From Bacillota bacterium (GTDB lineage Bacteria; Bacillota; UBA4882; UBA10575): a stretch of DNA of 56,202 nt. Positions 8,595 through 18,414 of the stretch are shown piece by piece. A program made the translations under genes and the position numbers. The notes under the pieces are model-generated. The model was not told the origin of the DNA. It saw nothing but the letters and a program-made list of their open reading frames with translations, and ran no database searches. Positions within the stretch are counted from its first letter, which is position 1. Each line of letters starts with the position of its first letter. The stretch is taken from positions 1 through 56,202 of the forward strand of contig DUQR01000050.1 of assembly GCA_012837715.1 (NCBI GenBank), in the 5' to 3' direction.

Positions 8595-9227
8595 CTAGGC
8601 AAAGCGCGGCAAGGTATAGATGTGGGGTGTTACCAAAACTTCGACCAACGCCGCGATCAGCAGCAAGAGAATGATCAGCGGAAGATAAGTCAGACTTGTC
8701 TTCGCATGAACGCCAAACTTCCGGACGCTCTCCCCGGTGAAGATACTCCGCCAGTTTCGTCCGCCCCAAATCGTCCCGACCGTGGCCGTGAGCAAAATGG
8801 CGGGCATTTCGAAAAAACCATGGGGCAACAAGCTCAAGAAGAAGGCGCTTTTGCTCAGTAAGCGCTCCACTTCAAAAAAACCCGCCATCAACCCAATCAT
8901 AAAACCATTGGGCATAATTCCCATCAACAACGGGAAGATCGGTAAGAAAATTCCACTGATCATAATCAAAGCTGACGCCTTCAAATTATTGACAAAGATA
9001 ATGATTACTTGTTCCCACCAACCGGCGTTGAGCATTTGCTCCACAATCGTGGTAAATTTCGTATTAATAATTTGATCGATGGCCGTTTTCGCTAAGGCCG
9101 GATCTACCGCCCAGGCTTGGTAACCCAAGGCAGTACTGAGCATCATGATAAAAGCGGAAAAAGCCAACATCATCCGGTAGGATCGGGGAAATACTGGTAA
9201 TAATTTAAATCTGGGCAAATTGATCAT
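8595..9227 (-). CDS. SpoIIM-family (stage II sporulation protein M-like) membrane protein
   Basis: About 210 residues with an N-terminal helix and three or four further membrane segments. The family signature LLPHGFFEMPAILL is present, together with NNLKAS and GIMPNGFMIG. SpoIIM/DUF95 proteins take part in peptidoglycan remodelling during engulfment in the SpoIIDMP complex, but many homologues in this family are not the sporulation paralogue, so the name is at family level. A sigma-A-like promoter at 9248-9277 starts transcription only about 15 bases upstream, so longer N-termini are excluded. ATG 9227 is used here; a TTG at 9218, about 9 bases after AAAAGG, is better spaced and would remove three residues. 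The gene follows recO but has its own promoter. Confidence 0.8.
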   Translation of the reverse strand: MINLPRFKLLPVFPRSYRMMLAFSAFIMMLSTALGYQAWAVDPALAKTAIDQIINTKFTTIVEQMLNAGWWEQVIIIFVNNLKASALIMISGIFLPIFPLLMGIMPNGFMIGLMAGFFEVERLLSKSAFFLSLLPHGFFEMPAILLTATVGTIWGGRNWRSIFTGESVRKFGVHAKTSLTYLPLIILLLLIAALVEVLVTPHIYTLPRFA

Positions 9228-9247
9228 CCTTTTGGTATCAATATACA

Positions 9248-9277
9248 AGTATAACAAAGACCGGGAAGACCTGTCAA
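9248..9277 (-). promoter_or_regulatory. Sigma-A-type promoter for the SpoIIM-family gene
   Basis: On the minus strand TTGACA (9272-9277) and TATACT (9248-9253) are 18 bases apart, just after the recO stop. The -10 box lies about 20 bases from the start codon, giving a very short leader. This suggests vegetative expression rather than only mother-cell expression. Confidence 0.7.
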
Positions 9278-9283
9278 TTTAAT

Positions 9284-10054
9284 TTATGAACCCGAAGGCT
9301 CCTGCCACACCAGTAAAGACTGTAAAAAGGCCAACGATTTCAGGGGCTTTTCCGCCCGCCATTGAATAAAGGCAAAAAGCAAACGACCCAATTCGTTACC
9401 AAGGGTCGGATCAACCGGGCGGCGTGCCACTGCCCGTAAATCAGCCGCGTAGAGGGCGCGGAGCTCCGCTAAGGCCGACGGCCGCAGAGGGATTAGTTTT
9501 TCGCCCGCGCTTGTGGCACAGATCCGGCAAAGCATTCCTCCTTCGACGGGGGCAAATCCTGCTAAAGACCCATGTGCACCCTCCTGACACCGGACACAAT
9601 GGTCTAAAACAGGATCATAGCCTAAATACCTTAGTAAACGCAGTTCAAAAGCCCGGGAGACCAGCATCGGGTCGGGAGTTTGTTCTAAAACCACCAGGCC
9701 GGCTAGGGTAAAAAGGAAGATTTCGGTGTTGACTTCAGCCAGGGGCAGGAAAACATCGAGCAACTCCGCCCACCAAGTGGCATAGGCCATTTTTAAAAGA
9801 TCATCCCGCAGCGGGGCAAAGGACTTAATCAGCTCCGCTTGGCTCAACTGGTCCAAATTTTTACCGGTAAAAATTAATCCCCGTAGATAGGAAAACTGTT
9901 GGGTCACCCCCACCAATCGGTTCCGGGGCCGCCGCGCCCCTCTGGCTACCGCTTCGATCTTCCCCTTTTCTTTGGTCAACAAAGTTACGATCCGGTCGGC
10001 TTCCCCGAAAACCCGGGTCCGCAGGATGATTCCTTCACAATGATAAAGCCCCAC
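9284..10054 (-). CDS. recO: DNA repair protein RecO
   Basis: A 256-residue RecO, which loads RecA with RecF/RecR and anneals single strands in recombinational repair. The N-terminal OB-fold starts GLYHCEGIILRTRVFGEADR; the C-terminal part contains the C4 zinc site CVRC...CRIC. Length matches the family. The start is GTG, with GGAGGTGA a few bases upstream. It ends the run ruvC-ruvA-ruvB-queH-DUF2905-recO and is 4 bases from the DUF2905 gene, so translation is probably coupled. Confidence 0.95.
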   Translation of the reverse strand: MGLYHCEGIILRTRVFGEADRIVTLLTKEKGKIEAVARGARRPRNRLVGVTQQFSYLRGLIFTGKNLDQLSQAELIKSFAPLRDDLLKMAYATWWAELLDVFLPLAEVNTEIFLFTLAGLVVLEQTPDPMLVSRAFELRLLRYLGYDPVLDHCVRCQEGAHGSLAGFAPVEGGMLCRICATSAGEKLIPLRPSALAELRALYAADLRAVARRPVDPTLGNELGRLLFAFIQWRAEKPLKSLAFLQSLLVWQEPSGS

Positions 10055-10058
10055 CGCG

Positions 10059-10286
10059 TCACCTCCGCGTAAACAGGGCCATCACCAAGCTCAAAATAAT
10101 ACTCAGGAGGATACAGGTCCCCAGGGGAAAGTAAAAGGTGAAATTGCCACGTCGGATCAGAATATCCCCCGGTAGCCGCTTCCCGCCGAATGTTTTCTCC
10201 CCGAACTGAAAAATAACCCCCAGCACAAGGAAGACCAGTCCGGCCAGGATCAACAGGCGCCCGATCGACCCAAAGGGATTTGGCAT
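10059..10286 (-). CDS. DUF2905 family two-helix membrane protein
   Basis: 75 residues with two membrane helices (RLLILAGLVFLVLGVIFQF and a C-terminal IILSLVMALF) bracketing the conserved loop RLPGDILIRRGNFTFYFPLG, the signature of DUF2905. The ATG at 10286 is preferred over the adjacent GTG because it sits 8 bases after GGAGG. It is commonly found between ruv and que or rec genes in Firmicutes. Function unknown. Confidence 0.88.
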   Translation of the reverse strand: MPNPFGSIGRLLILAGLVFLVLGVIFQFGEKTFGGKRLPGDILIRRGNFTFYFPLGTCILLSIILSLVMALFTRR

Positions 10287-10302
10287 CACTTAGACCTCCT
10301 CA

Positions 10303-10848
10303 TCATGCTTTCTGCTTCGGTTTATAATAACGGTCCCGCTCACTAAAGATGCAACCGCAGTATCCTTGCCGGTATAGTTCGTATTCCCGCGCCAGTTGCT
10401 GACTGCGGCGAAAACCGGGGCGCAAATCAAGGTCGCAGAAGGTTAGGTTGAATTCGGCGGCCAGTTCCCCTCCCACCTGACAGATGAGGTCCCGGTTTTG
10501 ATAGGGGGAGATTAACAGCGTCGTCCCGAAAGCGGGCACCCCTAATTCCTTCGCTTTCCGGGCGGTTTTCTCAAGACGCATCCGGTAACAGAACCCGCAC
10601 CGTTCCTGTTCATGAAAGACGGTCTGCTGTAAAAACGCCGAGAGCTCATACTCTTCCTCCAAGAGTAAGGGGAGCTGTTTTCGGGCGGCGAATTTCTCCA
10701 GACTTTCTTTCCGCCGCCCCCACTCTTGATAGGGGTGGATATTGGGATTGTAGTAATACATCGTCGGCGCATATCCTTGCTGGATTAAATACTCCGTTGA
10801 ATAAGTGGCGCATGGCCCACAGCAGGTGTGTAGTAATAGATCCATCAT
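10303..10848 (-). CDS. queH: Epoxyqueuosine reductase QueH
   Basis: A 181-residue QueH (DUF208), the cobalamin-independent enzyme for the last step of queuosine synthesis in tRNA, reducing epoxyqueuosine to queuosine. The cysteine motif LHTCCGPCA at the N-terminus, CGFCYRMR in the middle and CGC near the end supply the metal and iron-sulfur ligands. NPNIHPYQEW and TTLLISPYQN are also typical. It sits between ruvB and DUF2905 with short spacers, so it is likely in the same transcript. Confidence 0.93.
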   Translation of the reverse strand: MMDLLLHTCCGPCATYSTEYLIQQGYAPTMYYYNPNIHPYQEWGRRKESLEKFAARKQLPLLLEEEYELSAFLQQTVFHEQERCGFCYRMRLEKTARKAKELGVPAFGTTLLISPYQNRDLICQVGGELAAEFNLTFCDLDLRPGFRRSQQLAREYELYRQGYCGCIFSERDRYYKPKQKA

Positions 10849-10891
10849 TTGTTCCCCTTTTCTTCCAAAGCAAGCGCAGATTGTTCCCCCG

Positions 10892-11929
10892 CTAACTTAA
10901 CTCCAAAGTCCCCTGGTTAGTCTCGTCCGCTTTCGGATAAATTAACCCCAAGTGTTCCCAAGCCAACCGGGTCGTAATCCGGCCCCGGGGTGTCCGTTGG
11001 AGAAAACCGATCTGCATCAAATAGGGTTCACAGACATCTTCGATGGTCTCTACCGCCTCCTGGGTGGCTGCGGCCAGGGTCTCCACCCCCACCGGTCCAC
11101 CGTCGAATTTACCAATAATCGTCTCCAGGACCAGACGGTCAACGCGGTCCAAACCTTGCGCATCCACTTCTAACCGGTTAAGAGCATCGGCGGCCACCTG
11201 CGCCGTAATTACCCCATCTGCTTTGACCTGGGCGTAATCACGAACCCGTTTTAAAAGGCGGTTGGCAATCCGGGGGGTGCCCCGCGCCCGCCGAGCCAAC
11301 GTGGCAATCCCGTCCGGGTCCGCTTTAATCTTAAGAATCTGCGCGGCCCGGGCGATAATCTGCTCCAGGTCGGCGCTGGAGTAAAAATCGAGGCGGTTGA
11401 TAATGCCAAAGCGGTCACGGAGAGGCGCCGATAATGCTCCTGCCCTGGTCGTCGCGGCGATGAGAGTAAAATGGGGCAGATCAATCCGGAGGGAACGGGC
11501 GCTGGCCCCCTTACCGATGATTATATCCAAGGCATAATCCTCCATCGCCGGATAGAGAATCTCTTCTACGGCCCGGTTAAGACGGTGGACCTCATCGATG
11601 AAGAGCACATCATTGTCTTCCAAGTTAGTCAGGATGGCCGCCAAATCACCCGGACGTTCGATGGCTGGACCGGAGGTGATCCGGATCTGCACCCCTAGTT
11701 CCGCCGCGACGATATGGGCCAGGGTGGTTTTACCCAAGCCCGGCGGCCCGTAAAGCAAGACATGATCTAAAGCTTCTCCCCGTTCCCGGGCTGCCTGGAT
11801 GAAGATTTGTAAGTTTTCTTTCACCCGGGTCTGTCCGATGTATTCGTCCATCCGCCGGGGACGGAGCGAACTATCTATTTCCCCATCTTCCTCCCGGAAC
11901 TGAGGGGTAACCAACCGGGTATCCTCCAT
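10892..11929 (-). CDS. ruvB: Holliday junction branch migration helicase RuvB
   Basis: A 345-residue AAA+ motor of the RuvABC resolvasome. It begins with [14 protein letters not shown] and contains Walker [10 protein letters not shown], Walker [11 protein letters not shown], the sensor region TTRAG, arginine-finger region LRDRFG, and the C-terminal winged helix with [13 protein letters not shown]. Length is normal. It lies downstream of ruvA with a gap of about 65 bases. Confidence 0.97.
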   Translation of the reverse strand: MEDTRLVTPQFREEDGEIDSSLRPRRMDEYIGQTRVKENLQIFIQAARERGEALDHVLLYGPPGLGKTTLAHIVAAELGVQIRITSGPAIERPGDLAAILTNLEDNDVLFIDEVHRLNRAVEEILYPAMEDYALDIIIGKGASARSLRIDLPHFTLIAATTRAGALSAPLRDRFGIINRLDFYSSADLEQIIARAAQILKIKADPDGIATLARRARGTPRIANRLLKRVRDYAQVKADGVITAQVAADALNRLEVDAQGLDRVDRLVLETIIGKFDGGPVGVETLAAATQEAVETIEDVCEPYLMQIGFLQRTPRGRITTRLAWEHLGLIYPKADETNQGTLELS

Positions 11930-11995
11930 TCTATAACCTCTTTTCTCTCTACAAAATACGGGTTTATTCGCAAAAGAGCCTCGTTAAAAAAGGTT

Positions 11996-12595
11996 TTATT
12001 CCTTCATCAACTGGCGTAAAGCCGTTTTGATGACCATTTGCAGGTCAAATTGGGGGTTTTCCGCTCTCACCGTGCGTACTGCTCTCAAAGCAGCCATCGG
12101 CTCATAACCCAAGGCTTCCAGGGCAGCGACCGCATCATCCCCCGGTGGGATCAATCCTCTGCCGTCACCTGCGTCCGGGGTGAACGTTTTCGCTTCTTTC
12201 TCCACGGTGGTTTTTAACTCCAGGATCAGGCGTTGGGCTGTTTTTTGCCCAATCCCCGGGACTTTGGACAATAACTTGGTATCTTCACTCAAAATCGCCG
12301 TATAAAAATCCTCCGTCGACAAGACCGATAGGACGGCTAGGGCGGTCTTAGGACCGACGCCAGAAACATTGATTAATTTCGTAAATAACGCTTTGTCGGA
12401 CAGATTAAAGAAACCATACAGGAGCATCGCGTCTTCTTTATGGGCCAAATAAGTATGGATTAAAACCTGTTCTCCGGTTTTCAAGCGTTGTAAAGCCGGT
12501 GTCGGCATAAAAATCCGGAATCCAATGCCGTTCACTTCAAGAAAAAGCGCTTCCTCGGAAAGGTCAACAACCCTTCCCCGTAAAAAGGCGATCAT
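11996..12595 (-). CDS. ruvA: Holliday junction DNA-binding subunit RuvA
   Basis: A 199-residue RuvA, which binds four-way junctions and recruits RuvB. It starts MIAFLRGRVVDL (OB fold) and has two helix-hairpin-helix motifs (INVSGVGPKTALAVLS and KVPGIGQKTAQRLI), then a flexible linker and the C-terminal RuvB-binding domain. The start at 12595 is preferred to an upstream frame because it matches the family N-terminus, has GGAGGAGAAGG directly before it, and overlaps the ruvC stop as ATGA, implying translational coupling. Confidence 0.97.
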   Translation of the reverse strand: MIAFLRGRVVDLSEEALFLEVNGIGFRIFMPTPALQRLKTGEQVLIHTYLAHKEDAMLLYGFFNLSDKALFTKLINVSGVGPKTALAVLSVLSTEDFYTAILSEDTKLLSKVPGIGQKTAQRLILELKTTVEKEAKTFTPDAGDGRGLIPPGDDAVAALEALGYEPMAALRAVRTVRAENPQFDLQMVIKTALRQLMKE

Positions 12596-13092
12596 CCTTC
12601 TCCTCCCATCGCTAAACCGGTCCGCCGCCACGAATGGGCATAACAAATGGCAATCGCCAAGGCATCGGCGGCATCATCGGGTTTAGGGAGGGCTTTTAAT
12701 TTTAAGATCACCCGCACCATCTCCTGAACCTGTATTTTTTCCGCCCGTCCGTAACCCACCACCGCCATTTTTACTTGCAAGGGTGTAAATTCAGCTATTT
12801 TTAGGCCATGGTTGGCTGCCGCCAAGAGAATCACGCCCCGGGCTTGTCCCACCGCCAAAGCAGTCCGGGTATTCTTATTGAAAAAAAGTTCTTCAACAAC
12901 CATAACAGCAGGCCGGTACTGCTCGATTAAAGCACCGATCCCGTCGTAAATATGTTGTAATCGGTTGGCTAACGGACATCCGGCTTTGGTCCGAATGACA
13001 CCATAGGTTTGGGGCACGAGCCGTTGACCTTGCTGCTCAACTAGGCCATAACCAGTGATGGCCGTCCCCGGATCCACTCCTAAAATTAACAT
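12592..13092 (-). CDS. ruvC: Holliday junction resolvase RuvC
   Basis: A 166-residue endonuclease that cuts Holliday junctions. Acidic catalytic residues appear in LGVDPGTAITGYG, VVEELFF and PDDAADALAIAI. It is the first gene of the ruvC-ruvA-ruvB run; its stop overlaps the ruvA start by four bases. The preceding gap of about 180 bases to the divergent peptidase gene holds no ORF and no clear promoter. Confidence 0.96.
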   Translation of the reverse strand: MLILGVDPGTAITGYGLVEQQGQRLVPQTYGVIRTKAGCPLANRLQHIYDGIGALIEQYRPAVMVVEELFFNKNTRTALAVGQARGVILLAAANHGLKIAEFTPLQVKMAVVGYGRAEKIQVQEMVRVILKLKALPKPDDAADALAIAICYAHSWRRTGLAMGGEG

Positions 13093-13273
13093 CGGTTCAC
13101 TCCTGTTCTTTCCGCGCTAAGCTTACTCTTCTGCAATTACCTGTTTTAATCCTTCATGCTACCCGCTTTCCTTTATTAATTTTCCTTAACACAATTTAAA
13201 GCAGGAACCCCTCCCCCCTCGTCGTATTTTAGATATACACGAAATTTTATTGGAAAAGAACGGGGGTTTTAAC

Positions 13274-14416
13274 ATGTCCCAAGCTTATCAATATGTTCGA
13301 GCCTTAGCGGAAAAAATTGGTCCCCGCGGTTCTTGCACTGAAGCGGAGAAAGAAGCCGCCAACTACCTAAAGGCCGAAATGGCCCGGGCGGGATTGGAGG
13401 CTTCAGAGGAGCCCTTTAAGGCAGTAACCTCTTTTTCCTGGGTTTTTGGCCTTATTGATCTCCTGTTTATCATTGCCGCCCTGATCTTTCCCGCCCGTCC
13501 CAACTGGGGACTGGCTTTGGCGCTCTTTGCTTTTTTGGCCTTTATCTTGGAAAGCAGTACTTTCCCCTTCCTCTCGGTTTTGATTCCGAAAAAAAAGAGC
13601 CAAAATCTGGTTGCTAAGATTCCAGCCCGTAGTAAAAAGATTCGAAAAGTCATCATCACTGCCCATTATGACAGTTCAAGATCGGCGTTGAACTTCTCTC
13701 CAGAAATGGTAAAAGGTTTTCGCCGCAATTACCTGCTTATGGTTGGCGCCATGAGTCTGGAAGTAATCCTCTTCGCCTTGACTGTTTACACTACCCTCCC
13801 CCTGAAGCGCTTATGGTTTTTGTCCCTCCCCGCCGCCTTGTATCTCTTCTTCACCTTCTTAACCCTTGTTCACCGGGAGCTTGCCGGCCAGTACACCCCC
13901 GGCGCCAATGATAATGCCTCCGGAGTGGCGGTCTTGTTAGAGGTAGGTAAGATTCTGACCCGCTTTCCCCTACTCACCACTGAAGTAACCCTCGTGGCTA
14001 CCGGTGCCGAAGAATCAGGCACCAATGGGGCTTTAGCCTATCTCCGCCGCCATCGCCCTCCCAAGGATACATACATCATTAATCTAGATAACCTAGGTAT
14101 CGGCCGCTTAACCGCCGTTACCCAAGAAGGGATTCTCGGCGCGAAAGCTTCTTCTCCGGAACTAGTCTCCTTCGCTCGAACCGTGGCTGCGGAGAAAAAT
14201 GTACCGATGCAAACCGCCCCGTATAAACTCTTGACCACCGACGGGACTGTCTTTCTCATGCGGGGTTATCCCACCATGACCCTGATGGCCTTTGACGATG
14301 AAGGCCTCTTGCCCAATTGGCACTGGCCAACCGACCGGGCTGAGTTTGTCGAACCGAAAAATTTGGATGACGCGAAAGAATTAGTCCTGGGGATCGTGCG
14401 TAAGTTAGAAAGTTAG
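13274..14416 (+). CDS. M28-family zinc peptidase with membrane segments
   Basis: A 380-residue M28 (aminopeptidase-type) metallopeptidase. Metal ligands and the general base are visible: AHYDS, GANDNASG, TGAEESGTNG, INLDNLG and NWHWPTDR. Between residues of about 60-105 and 155-205 there are hydrophobic stretches (FGLIDLLFIIAALIF and others), so the domain is interrupted by membrane helices, an unusual arrangement compared with secreted M28 enzymes. ATG 13274 follows GGGGG by 8 bases, whereas an upstream TTG in frame has no ribosome site. The substrate is unknown. It converges on the histidine kinase gene with only 8 bases between the two stops. Confidence 0.82.
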   Translation: MSQAYQYVRALAEKIGPRGSCTEAEKEAANYLKAEMARAGLEASEEPFKAVTSFSWVFGLIDLLFIIAALIFPARPNWGLALALFAFLAFILESSTFPFLSVLIPKKKSQNLVAKIPARSKKIRKVIITAHYDSSRSALNFSPEMVKGFRRNYLLMVGAMSLEVILFALTVYTTLPLKRLWFLSLPAALYLFFTFLTLVHRELAGQYTPGANDNASGVAVLLEVGKILTRFPLLTTEVTLVATGAEESGTNGALAYLRRHRPPKDTYIINLDNLGIGRLTAVTQEGILGAKASSPELVSFARTVAAEKNVPMQTAPYKLLTTDGTVFLMRGYPTMTLMAFDDEGLLPNWHWPTDRAEFVEPKNLDDAKELVLGIVRKLES

Positions 14417-14424
14417 ATTGTGGT

Positions 14425-17047
14425 TTATTCGGGCTCTAAGAGCCCTTTTATTTTGGCGCATAAGTCTTCCATTTTAAAGGGTTTCGACACAACCCCTTGA
14501 AACCCGAACTTGCGGTAATCGAACATAACCGGATCTTCTGAATAGCCACTGGAGGCAACGACCTTTGCCTCCGGGTCCAAATTCAAAATATGGCGGACCG
14601 CTTCTTTCCCCCCCCATGCCCCCCGGGACCGTCAGATCGAGAATAACCACATCAAAGGGGGCTTGGTTCTTCTTTTCCCGGGTGTAAAGGGCAACCGCTG
14701 CGGCGCCATCCTTCACCACCACTGTTTCATAACCGCAACCCTCCAAATACTCCTGGAGGGAAGCCCGGATTAAAGGTTCATCATCCATCAGTAGCACCTT
14801 CCCCTTGCCCTGTAGGTGAGAAGCTTTTTTCCCTTTCTTTGCGACCACCGGTCTTTCCGTAGCCGGTAGATAAAAATAAAAAGTGGAACCCTCACCCATC
14901 CGGGACTGAACACCAAGGTAACCGTCGTGATTTTGGATAATATAGTAGCTGGTGGAGAGGCCAAGACCATTTCCCTCTTTTTTGGTGGTAAAATAAGGAT
15001 CAAAGATCTTGCTGATCATCTCTGCGGGAATCCCTGTTCCCTGGTCTTCGATCTCCACGCGCACATAATTACCGGGACGAAGTCCCATCCTATTCTGGGG
15101 GGAAACGACAACATTATGGGCGGAGATCCGGATTACACCCCCGTCCGGCATGGCATGATAGGCATTGAGCATTAAGTTTTGGATCACCTGACTGATCTGG
15201 TCACCGTCAATCTCCACCGGCCATAGATTGGAGGGCAACAGATACTGGCACTTGACAGTCGCCCCTCTTAACGCAAACTCCGCCGTTTCTTTGATAATAT
15301 TGGCCAGTTTGGCCGGCTGCTTGATGGGCGCGCCGCCTTTGGCAAAGGCCATTAATTGCTTGGTTAGTTTCGCCGCTTTTAAGATGGCCTTCTCGACTGC
15401 GTGCAGATCCTTCCTCCCGTCCAGTCCTTTTTCCCATTTAAAGGCCGCCAGTTGTACGTTGGAAAGAATCGCCGCTAGCAAATTATTGAAATCGTGGGCA
15501 ATCCCGCTAGCCAGAATTCCTAGGGATTCCAATTTTTGCATCTTCAGGAGCGAGCTGCGCTCCTTTTCAGCGGCCAGTTCCTGGACGGAAGCCTGCAGGG
15601 CTTCCTCGGTTTGGTGGTAAAGGGTAAAATCCCAGTTCGTCCCACTCAGTCGGAGCGGGTTGCCCGCGGCATCCTTCGCCAGACAAATTCCCCTGCTCCA
15701 AACCCGTTTCCAAGCACCGGATTTGGTCTTAAACCGAAACTCCGCTTCGATGTATTTTTTTTCTCCCTTCAGATAGTCATGGATGGCTTTGTCGACCACT
15801 GGCCAATCCTGAGGATGGATGTTCCGCCGGAACCACTCCTGGTGAAAAACAACTTCCCCCGGTTGATACCCTAAAATCCGCTGCCAGTTTTGATCATACT
15901 TAATCGTCCCGGTCGTCGCATCCCACTCCCAAAGGCCTTCGTCCGTTCCTTCCATGATCGCGCTGACCCACTGTTCATTCTGGCGCAGACGCTGTTCGAT
16001 CTTTTTCCGCTCCGTGATTTCAGCCTTTAATTGTTGATTCGCTCTTTCCAGACCTTCTTTGTAGCTTGTACTCTCTAAGGACAAAGCGAGTAGGTTTAGG
16101 TAGTTGAGGAGAAGTGACCGCAAACGGGGTTGGCGGATCACCCCCCGGGGTGGTAGTAAAAGATAGCCAAAGACGGAACCTGCCGTCCGGATTTCAAGCC
16201 GGTCTTCCTCCACAGTCCCAGCGGGGGTCGCTACCGATTCCGCCCAGATGCCTTTTTGTACGGTATAACCTGCTAAATACAAATAATAGTCCTTCAGATG
16301 AAAGACTGTTTCTAAAAAACTTGACGTAAACTCGGCCTTCTTTTCTAAGGTCGGCAGGGTTTTCAAAAGCGCGGTCACGATTAAAAGGACGGCAGAAATC
16401 CGTTCACACCAATTTTTTCTTGCCTTCTCTGGCCTGAAGAGACGCCTCCGTTCCGAGAGGCGAGACTGGAATAGAGGATTGTGCAAAACTTGTCCGTTGG
16501 CGATGACCATGGGGTGAGTAAATAAAAGATCCATCAAGTTGGCGCCAGAAACTTGTTTTATGTCGAACTGACAAAGCACAAGGAGGGGAAGGCCCTTGAG
16601 ACGAGCATTAATTATCTGCTCATACTCAACAAAGCGTTCCGCGCCGGGAATGCCCTTTGCTAACCAGTTGACTTCCCCAGTGACCCGCAGTAGTTTAAAC
16701 CCTTCCGCCATGGCCACTTCGGTATATTCCCGCCAGCGCTCAATCATTTCCTCCGGAAGAAAAGAACCCGCGGGAAAGTATGCCCGAGTGCTTTCCACGG
16801 TTAACCCCCGTTCCGGATCGTAACCATTGGTTTTGACCTGTTCGGTTCGGAACCAGTCCAGGATGGCTTCTTTGGTCAAAGAATCCATTAGACAAACCAC
16901 TTTTTCTCCGTTACGAATTCCGGCTGCCACATATTGCAGGATGATCCGGTTCTTCAACGCTTCCTCCTGATAGAATAAACAGGTATGGGTTCCGACCGGA
17001 ATTCGCTCTGTGGTAAATCCTAAATCCACAAAACCGCGCTTCTCCAT
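14425..17047 (-). CDS. MEDS-PAS hybrid histidine kinase, receiver domain frameshifted
   Basis: A long hybrid sensor kinase. Order: MEDS-like domain (HTCLFYQEEALKNRI, about 15-180), a GAF-like region (about 220-340), a coiled stretch (RANQQLKAEITERKK), a PAS/PAC domain (about 365-490), HisKA with the phosphorylated histidine in SGIAHDFNNLL, and HATPase (NLMLNAYHAMPDG, DQGTGIP, GNGLGLS). The receiver domain begins LLMDDEP and has the phospho-acceptor D in VVILDLTVP. After GGMGG the frame is lost: eight consecutive G (14608-14615) put the ribosome one base out and the frame ends at 14474. With seven G the frame continues to 14425 with SSGYSEDP and the conserved lysine in VVSKPFKMEDL. The kinase core is intact. 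ATG 17047 follows AAGGGGAGG. No cognate regulator is adjacent. Confidence 0.85.
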
Positions 17048-17156
17048 TAAACCTCCCCTTAACACAAGCGTCCGGTTTAGAGTATTCGCTTTTTTTCAAT
17101 GACTCCCTGCTTATTTGGAACATTTCGTATTTTTGCCTAAATTGATTTCAAAGGCA

Positions 17157-17183
17157 TAAAAAAACAACACCGTATTCGGTGTT
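17157..17183 (-). terminator. Terminator downstream of the YteA-like gene
   Basis: On the minus strand AACACCG-AATA-CGGTGTT is followed by GTTTTTTT. It separates the YteA-like gene from the histidine kinase gene. Confidence 0.8.
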
Positions 17184-17262
17184 CTTCCCCCCCAGAACTA
17201 TCTTGTTTGAAAGCTTTTGCTGTACAAAATGAACCGAAAGGGATCACGAGCGGAACCGGGTT

Positions 17263-17916
17263 TTACTCCCCCAGCTCCGCCTGGACCCGAACAGCTAAAC
17301 CATCTTCCTGGACTTGTTCCTGCTCGACCGAAGAAACTACACCACGGGGCTCATCGGAATACATCTCTTCGTAAATAACATTCCCCCCTAAATCCTGGGG
17401 TGATTCCGCGGTTCCGAACTGGGCTACCGCCTGCCAAGCGTCTTCTCCGTCGAAGGCCGCCTGTTCTTCTTCGTCATCGGTAAAAGTCCGGGCGAAGGGA
17501 ACACCCAAGACTTCCTCCTCAACTGGACGTACTCGGCGGAAATTGGTAGCTTCGCTCTCCTGCTGACAAGTAATACAGGTAGCCACATAGGGAAGGGCTT
17601 CTAACCTTTCTTCATCGATCGAACGGCCGCACTTTTGACAAACACCATAAGTTCCGGCTTCAATTCGCGTGAGGGCTTCCTCAATGGCCGCCTGTCGAAC
17701 ACGAAAGGCATTGGCGAGACCTAAATCCTTTTCTTGTTCAAAGGCTTCGGAACCCAGATCGGCCGGATGGTTATCATAGGCTGATAACTCTTTCACCGAA
17801 TCCCGCAAGCTCCGTTCCGCTCCTAAATCATGGGTTTGCGTCAAATCTTCACTCAGTTCCAGCAGTTGCGCGCGGAGCGTTTTTTCCAATTGACGAATCT
17901 TTTTTTTCTTGAGCAT
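17263..17916 (-). CDS. yteA: YteA-type DksA/TraR zinc-finger protein
   Basis: A 217-residue member of the YteA group of the DksA/TraR superfamily, found in spore formers. It has an N-terminal coiled coil (LEKTLRAQLLELSEDL), the acidic helix region, EALTRIEAGTYGVCQKCG, and a second CxxC (CITCQQE), giving the C4 zinc finger. DksA/TraR proteins bind in the RNA polymerase secondary channel; the role of YteA proteins is not settled. The C-terminal extension of about 90 residues is acidic and ends with LAVRVQAELGE, as in sporulation-type relatives. AAAAGGATGG is near the start. Confidence 0.87.
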   Translation of the reverse strand: MLKKKKIRQLEKTLRAQLLELSEDLTQTHDLGAERSLRDSVKELSAYDNHPADLGSEAFEQEKDLGLANAFRVRQAAIEEALTRIEAGTYGVCQKCGRSIDEERLEALPYVATCITCQQESEATNFRRVRPVEEEVLGVPFARTFTDDEEEQAAFDGEDAWQAVAQFGTAESPQDLGGNVIYEEMYSDEPRGVVSSVEQEQVQEDGLAVRVQAELGE

Positions 17917-18036
17917 TTAGACCATCCTTTTCATTATTAAGAGGTAGTAATTCCCGCCTTCTTTTGCTCATGTTTGATGCCGGGGGTTAACTCAATAAAC
18001 TAGTGCTTCGTTCTGGTTTCTCCTCCCGATGCCTTT

Positions 18037-18345
18037 TTAGTACGGGAGCTGTTCATTAACCAAACGAACGAGGCGGGCAATATAATTACTGATGATCGGC
18101 AGATTGAGGCTGGCGATTTTAGCCAGGATCCCCAAAAAAACAGCACTCACCAAAGTGAGACCGACGGCAATCCCAAACCCCCGGGCTATTCCAGCCAGAA
18201 AGTTCAGATAAACTAGGCGCCCGGGGCGGGAGAGGAGATCGAAAATGCCTTCAATGTTATATTTGACCATCAACCGATTTAAAACCAAGACTTGTCTTAT
18301 AAGGCCATTATTCTTCTGCCGGTTTTTTCTTGGCTTGTTGCCCAC
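18037..18345 (-). CDS. DUF5665 family membrane protein
   Basis: About 102 residues with a basic N-terminus (KPRKNRQKNNG), the family block RPGRLVYLNFLAGIARGFG and a membrane helix (IAVGLTLVSAVFLGILAKI), ending LNLPIISNYIARLVRLV. The GTG at 18345 is chosen because AGAGG lies 8 bases before it; a GTG three codons earlier is closer to the SD than usual. DUF5665 proteins are widespread in Firmicutes without assigned function. It lies just downstream of a glycosyltransferase gene. Confidence 0.8.
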   Translation of the reverse strand: MGNKPRKNRQKNNGLIRQVLVLNRLMVKYNIEGIFDLLSRPGRLVYLNFLAGIARGFGIAVGLTLVSAVFLGILAKIASLNLPIISNYIARLVRLVNEQLPY

Positions 18346-18414
18346 ACCGTTCACCTCTTTAATTTACCGGTATTCGCCCACTTTTAAAACGGAAAAGGAT
18401 GGTTTTTGCCCTGT

